DNA of 64,000 bases from Cohnella baijiui (GTDB lineage Bacteria; Bacillota; Bacilli; Paenibacillales; Paenibacillaceae): assembly GCF_020731285.1 (NCBI RefSeq), contig NZ_JAJFOW010000020.1, positions 45,988-109,987 on the forward strand, given 5' to 3'. Numbering within the stretch: position 1 is the first letter of the stretch; each line of letters begins with the position of its first letter. The notes under the pieces were generated by a model that saw nothing but the letters and a program-made list of their open reading frames with translations, made no database searches and had not been told where the DNA came from. A program made the translations under genes and the position numbers. Of this stretch, positions 61,865 to 64,000 are shown one piece after another.

Positions 61865-61923
61865 AAGTAAACACAGCGTATATAGATTATTAATTTTACT
61901 ATTTTAATTAATTTTGTTTACTT
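61865..61923. promoter_or_regulatory. Wide inverted repeat between TetR and SDR genes
   Basis: AAGTAAACA (61865-61873) and TGTTTACTT (61915-61923) are perfect 9-bp arms 41 bp apart in very AT-rich DNA that must hold both promoters. Candidate TetR half-sites. Confidence 0.45.
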
Positions 61924-61979
61924 TGTTATCTTATCATCGTATAATCGTCTCACATCCCCTTGGATAGGAGGCTTTTTCC

Positions 61980-62792
61980 ATGAACACGATTTTGATCACG
62001 GGCGCGTCCTCCGGCATCGGCCGGGCCACCGCGCGGCATTTTGCGCAGCAAGGGTGGAACGTCGTCGCCACGATGCGTGCACCTGAGCGGGAGACGGAGC
62101 TGAACACGCTCGAACGCGTGTTGGTCGTACGACTGGACGTCGAGCAGCCGGAAACGATCGAACGGGCGGTGTCGCTCGGAATCGAGCGCTTCGGCCGGAT
62201 CGACGTCCTCCTTAACAATGCCGGCTACGCGGCCTTCGGCGTCTTCGAAGCGGCGGAGCCCGCGCAGATCAAGCGGCAATTCGACGTGAACGTGTTCGGC
62301 ACGATGCGCGCCGTCCAGGCGATTCTGCCTCATTTCCGCGCGAACGGAGCGGGTACGATCATCAACGTCTCGTCCGTCGGAGGACGCGTCGCGTTTCCGC
62401 TGCTGTCGCTTTACCACGCGAGCAAATGGGCGATCGAGGGCTTCTCCGAATCGCTCTACTACGAGCTCGGAACGCAAAAGATCCAAGTCAAAGTCGTCGA
62501 GCCCGGCAACGTCTCCACCGACTTCACCGGCCGGTCTCTGGAGCTCCTTTCCGGCGAGTCTCTCCCCTCCTATCGCGATTACGCCGAGGCGGTGACGAAG
62601 AAGCAGCTGGACAGCTTCCAGGCGAACGCGTCCGCGCCGGAACGCATCGCCGAAACGATCTACGAAGCGGCGAACGACGCCGGCGGACGTTTTCGCTATC
62701 TCGCAGGGGACGACGCGGCGTTTCTCATGGGCGCCAGAGCGGAGCGGACCGAGGAGGAGTTCATGGGCTTCATCGCAGCGAATTTCCGCTAA
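61980..62792 (+). CDS. Short-chain dehydrogenase/reductase (SDR)
   Basis: 270 residues, classical SDR. Cofactor motif ILITGASSGIGRATARHFAQ (TGxxxGxG), NNAG in RIDVLLNNAGYAAFG, and the catalytic Ser-Tyr-Lys in INVSSVGGRV and SLYHASKWAIEGFSES. NADP preference is possible; the substrate is unknown. AGGAGG lies ~9 bases upstream. Divergent from a TetR gene that may repress it. Confidence 0.92.
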   Translation: MNTILITGASSGIGRATARHFAQQGWNVVATMRAPERETELNTLERVLVVRLDVEQPETIERAVSLGIERFGRIDVLLNNAGYAAFGVFEAAEPAQIKRQFDVNVFGTMRAVQAILPHFRANGAGTIINVSSVGGRVAFPLLSLYHASKWAIEGFSESLYYELGTQKIQVKVVEPGNVSTDFTGRSLELLSGESLPSYRDYAEAVTKKQLDSFQANASAPERIAETIYEAANDAGGRFRYLAGDDAAFLMGARAERTEEEFMGFIAANFR

Positions 62793-62818
62793 AGATCCAC
62801 GCGGGTCCATGTTTGTAC

Positions 62819-62853
62819 AGGCCAACCGGCTGTCCGGTTGGCCTATTCTTTTG
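62819..62853 (+). terminator. Terminator after the SDR gene
   Basis: AGGCCAACCG-gctgt-CCGGTTGGCCT followed by ATTCTTTT. Confidence 0.85.
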
Positions 62854-62955
62854 GGGATGGGTGCGTGATCCGGAGCGTCCGGCGGAAGGCGCTTGCGCCG
62901 GACCCGCTTCCTAGTGATAGAATGGAGTCACAAGGATCGATCGGAGGATCAAGCA

Positions 62956-63777
62956 TTGGACTATATCGTATTGGACATCGAATTCAACGGCCGCAAGTTT
63001 GCGAGCGACCTCCCGATGGAGGTCATCGAGATCGGCGCGGTCCGGCTGGACGCGTCGCTGGCGTTGACGGATACGTTTTCAGCCATGGTGAAGCCGGTTT
63101 ATTTCTCCAAGCTCAACAGCTTCATCAAGAAAAAAACCGGCATCGCCCAAGAGGAAATCGACGCGGCGTCCGGCTTCGTCAAGGTAATCGGGGATTTCCA
63201 GGCGTGGCTCGGCGGCAACGACTCGTTCCTGCTGCTGACATGGGGCGGCGAAGATCTCAAGCGCATTATTTTCGATACGCGCATGCACAAGCTCGATGAC
63301 GCGTACTGGCTCGGCGTCGACTATTTCGATCTGCTGAAAGGGTATTTGCGCTACAAAAACGTCACGAACGACGTAAGCGTGGAGGCGGCGCTGCAGGATC
63401 TCGGCATCTCGGCCGAAGGCTCGGCGCACCGTGCGTTGGACGACGCGCGGATGACGAGCGAGATTTTCCGCAGCATTTATCCCTCGCTCGACATGACGCG
63501 CATCCAGCGGTTCAAGGACACCTTCACCAACGCCAAGGAGCGCCGTATGGTGAAGAACGCCATCCGCGCGATGGCATCGCAGAAGGTCGCCCCCGACTGG
63601 GAGCTGCTCGTGGAGTATCACCTGAAGGGAAAGATCGAGCTGACCGACCCGCGGAAAGCCGAGGAGCTGAAGGCGTACTTCGAGGCGGAGCGCGCGAAGA
63701 AGAAAGACAAGCCCGCCGCTGCGGCCAAACCGCCCCAGCCGGTCCGGTCCGAGGAGCCGCCTGCGGAGACGGAGTAG
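62956..63777 (+). CDS. DEDDh 3'-5' exonuclease (KapD-like)
   Basis: 273 residues from TTG 62956 with CGGAGG upstream. Exonuclease-III/RNase T fold with DEDDh residues: Asp and Glu in YIVLDIEFNG, Asp in TWGGEDLKRII, His and Asp in EGSAHRALDDARMT. The last ~90 residues are helical and end in a Lys/Ala/Pro-rich tail (AAAAKPPQPVRSEEPPAETE). KapD-type proteins inhibit the KinA sporulation pathway in Bacillus; the longer tail here makes that link uncertain. Confidence 0.88.
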   Translation: MDYIVLDIEFNGRKFASDLPMEVIEIGAVRLDASLALTDTFSAMVKPVYFSKLNSFIKKKTGIAQEEIDAASGFVKVIGDFQAWLGGNDSFLLLTWGGEDLKRIIFDTRMHKLDDAYWLGVDYFDLLKGYLRYKNVTNDVSVEAALQDLGISAEGSAHRALDDARMTSEIFRSIYPSLDMTRIQRFKDTFTNAKERRMVKNAIRAMASQKVAPDWELLVEYHLKGKIELTDPRKAEELKAYFEAERAKKKDKPAAAAKPPQPVRSEEPPAETE

Positions 63778-63797
63778 AGGCTGGGGCGCGAGGACGC

Positions 63798-64000
63798 GTG
63801 CTGGGGCGGTGTAGGGATCGGAGCGCGTGCTGGCGGCGGTGTAGGAACCGGGGCGCGGTAGGCAGGGCTGAGTTGGGTGCGAAGGTGCGTGCCGGATGCG
63901 GCGTAGGGACCGGAGCGTGGTAGGCAGGGCTGAGTTGGGTGTGGGGCGCGTGCTGGCGGCGGTGTAGGAACCGGGGCGCGGTAGGCAGGGCTGAGTTGGG
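63798..64000. repeat. GC-rich tandem repeat, ~62-bp units, cut by the window end
   Basis: Units start at 63827 (62 bp), 63889 (61 bp) and 63950 (incomplete), each containing GGTAGGCAGGGCTGAGTTGG; a shorter related unit is at 63798. The first and third are almost identical (GTGCTGGCGGCGGTGTAGGA). No coding or terminator function seen. Confidence 0.85.

Noticed and set aside
63798..64000. CRISPR array at the window end
   Set aside because: Units are contiguous tandem copies without unique spacers.

Overview
The window looks like chromosome of a GC-rich, spore-forming Gram-positive bacterium of the Paenibacillaceae (Paenibacillus/Cohnella type). This is inferred from purine-rich Shine-Dalgarno boxes, frequent GTG/TTG starts, lipoproteins with Ser/Pro/Ala linkers, SLH-anchored surface proteins, pairs of carbohydrate ABC solute-binding proteins and permeases without a linked ATPase, and many LacI/DeoR/TetR/MerR/AraC regulators. 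No rRNA or tRNA gene, CRISPR array or intact insertion sequence was seen.

Layout. 1-3.3 kb: end of a membrane protein, an XRE-cupin regulator, and the threonine-to-glycine pair tdh-kbl. 3.4-9.9 kb: NlpC/P60 hydrolase, RDD protein, a decayed aminoglycoside phosphotransferase, a membrane protein/TetR divergent pair sharing one symmetrical promoter-operator, and small lipoproteins and monooxygenases. 10-20.8 kb: AraC-type and ArsR-like regulators, an internally deleted GH43 gene, a LacI-type regulator, and a three-gene operon (dehydrogenase, Gfo/Idh/MocA, GH127 beta-L-arabinofuranosidase) with an operator just after its promoter. 20.8-26.3 kb: a transposase remnant, a palindromic repeat cluster, and a DeoR-controlled operon (aldolase, Gfo/Idh/MocA, PfkB kinase). 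26.4-34.2 kb: small proteins, TetR, an AT-rich stretch with an acyltransferase, an MFS transporter, a broken GNAT gene, a methyltransferase and a GyrI-like protein.

34.3-47.1 kb is a carbohydrate-utilisation locus: LacI regulator, a large secreted protein with repeated CBM9/DOMON-like domains and a glycosidase-like barrel, two tandemly duplicated solute-binding proteins, two permeases, an oxidoreductase and a secreted beta-helix protein. A shared TTTGCGC(C)AAA-like motif lies before lacI, before the transport operon and before the beta-helix gene, which suggests one regulon. 47.2-49 kb holds an Hsp33-like chaperone and a MerR/TipAS regulator; the chaperone promoter has the 19-bp spacer and dyad typical of MerR activation. 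49-56.4 kb has a second structured repeat element, a Cys-rich small gene, an M15 peptidase and a 1511-residue GLUG/SLH surface protein. 56.6-64 kb has a MalT-like LuxR regulator, an amino-acid/dicarboxylate symporter, TetR, an SDR enzyme, a DEDDh exonuclease and a GC-rich tandem repeat running off the end.

The least explained structures are two matching ~185-bp intergenic elements (32440-32625 and 49169-49351), each built of two ~50-bp units in one orientation followed by two in the other, and a similarly arranged palindromic cluster at 21174-21388. Several genes are decaying (aph, GH43, GNAT, transposase, two small frameshifted ORFs). All assignments come from reading the sequence; no database search was run.
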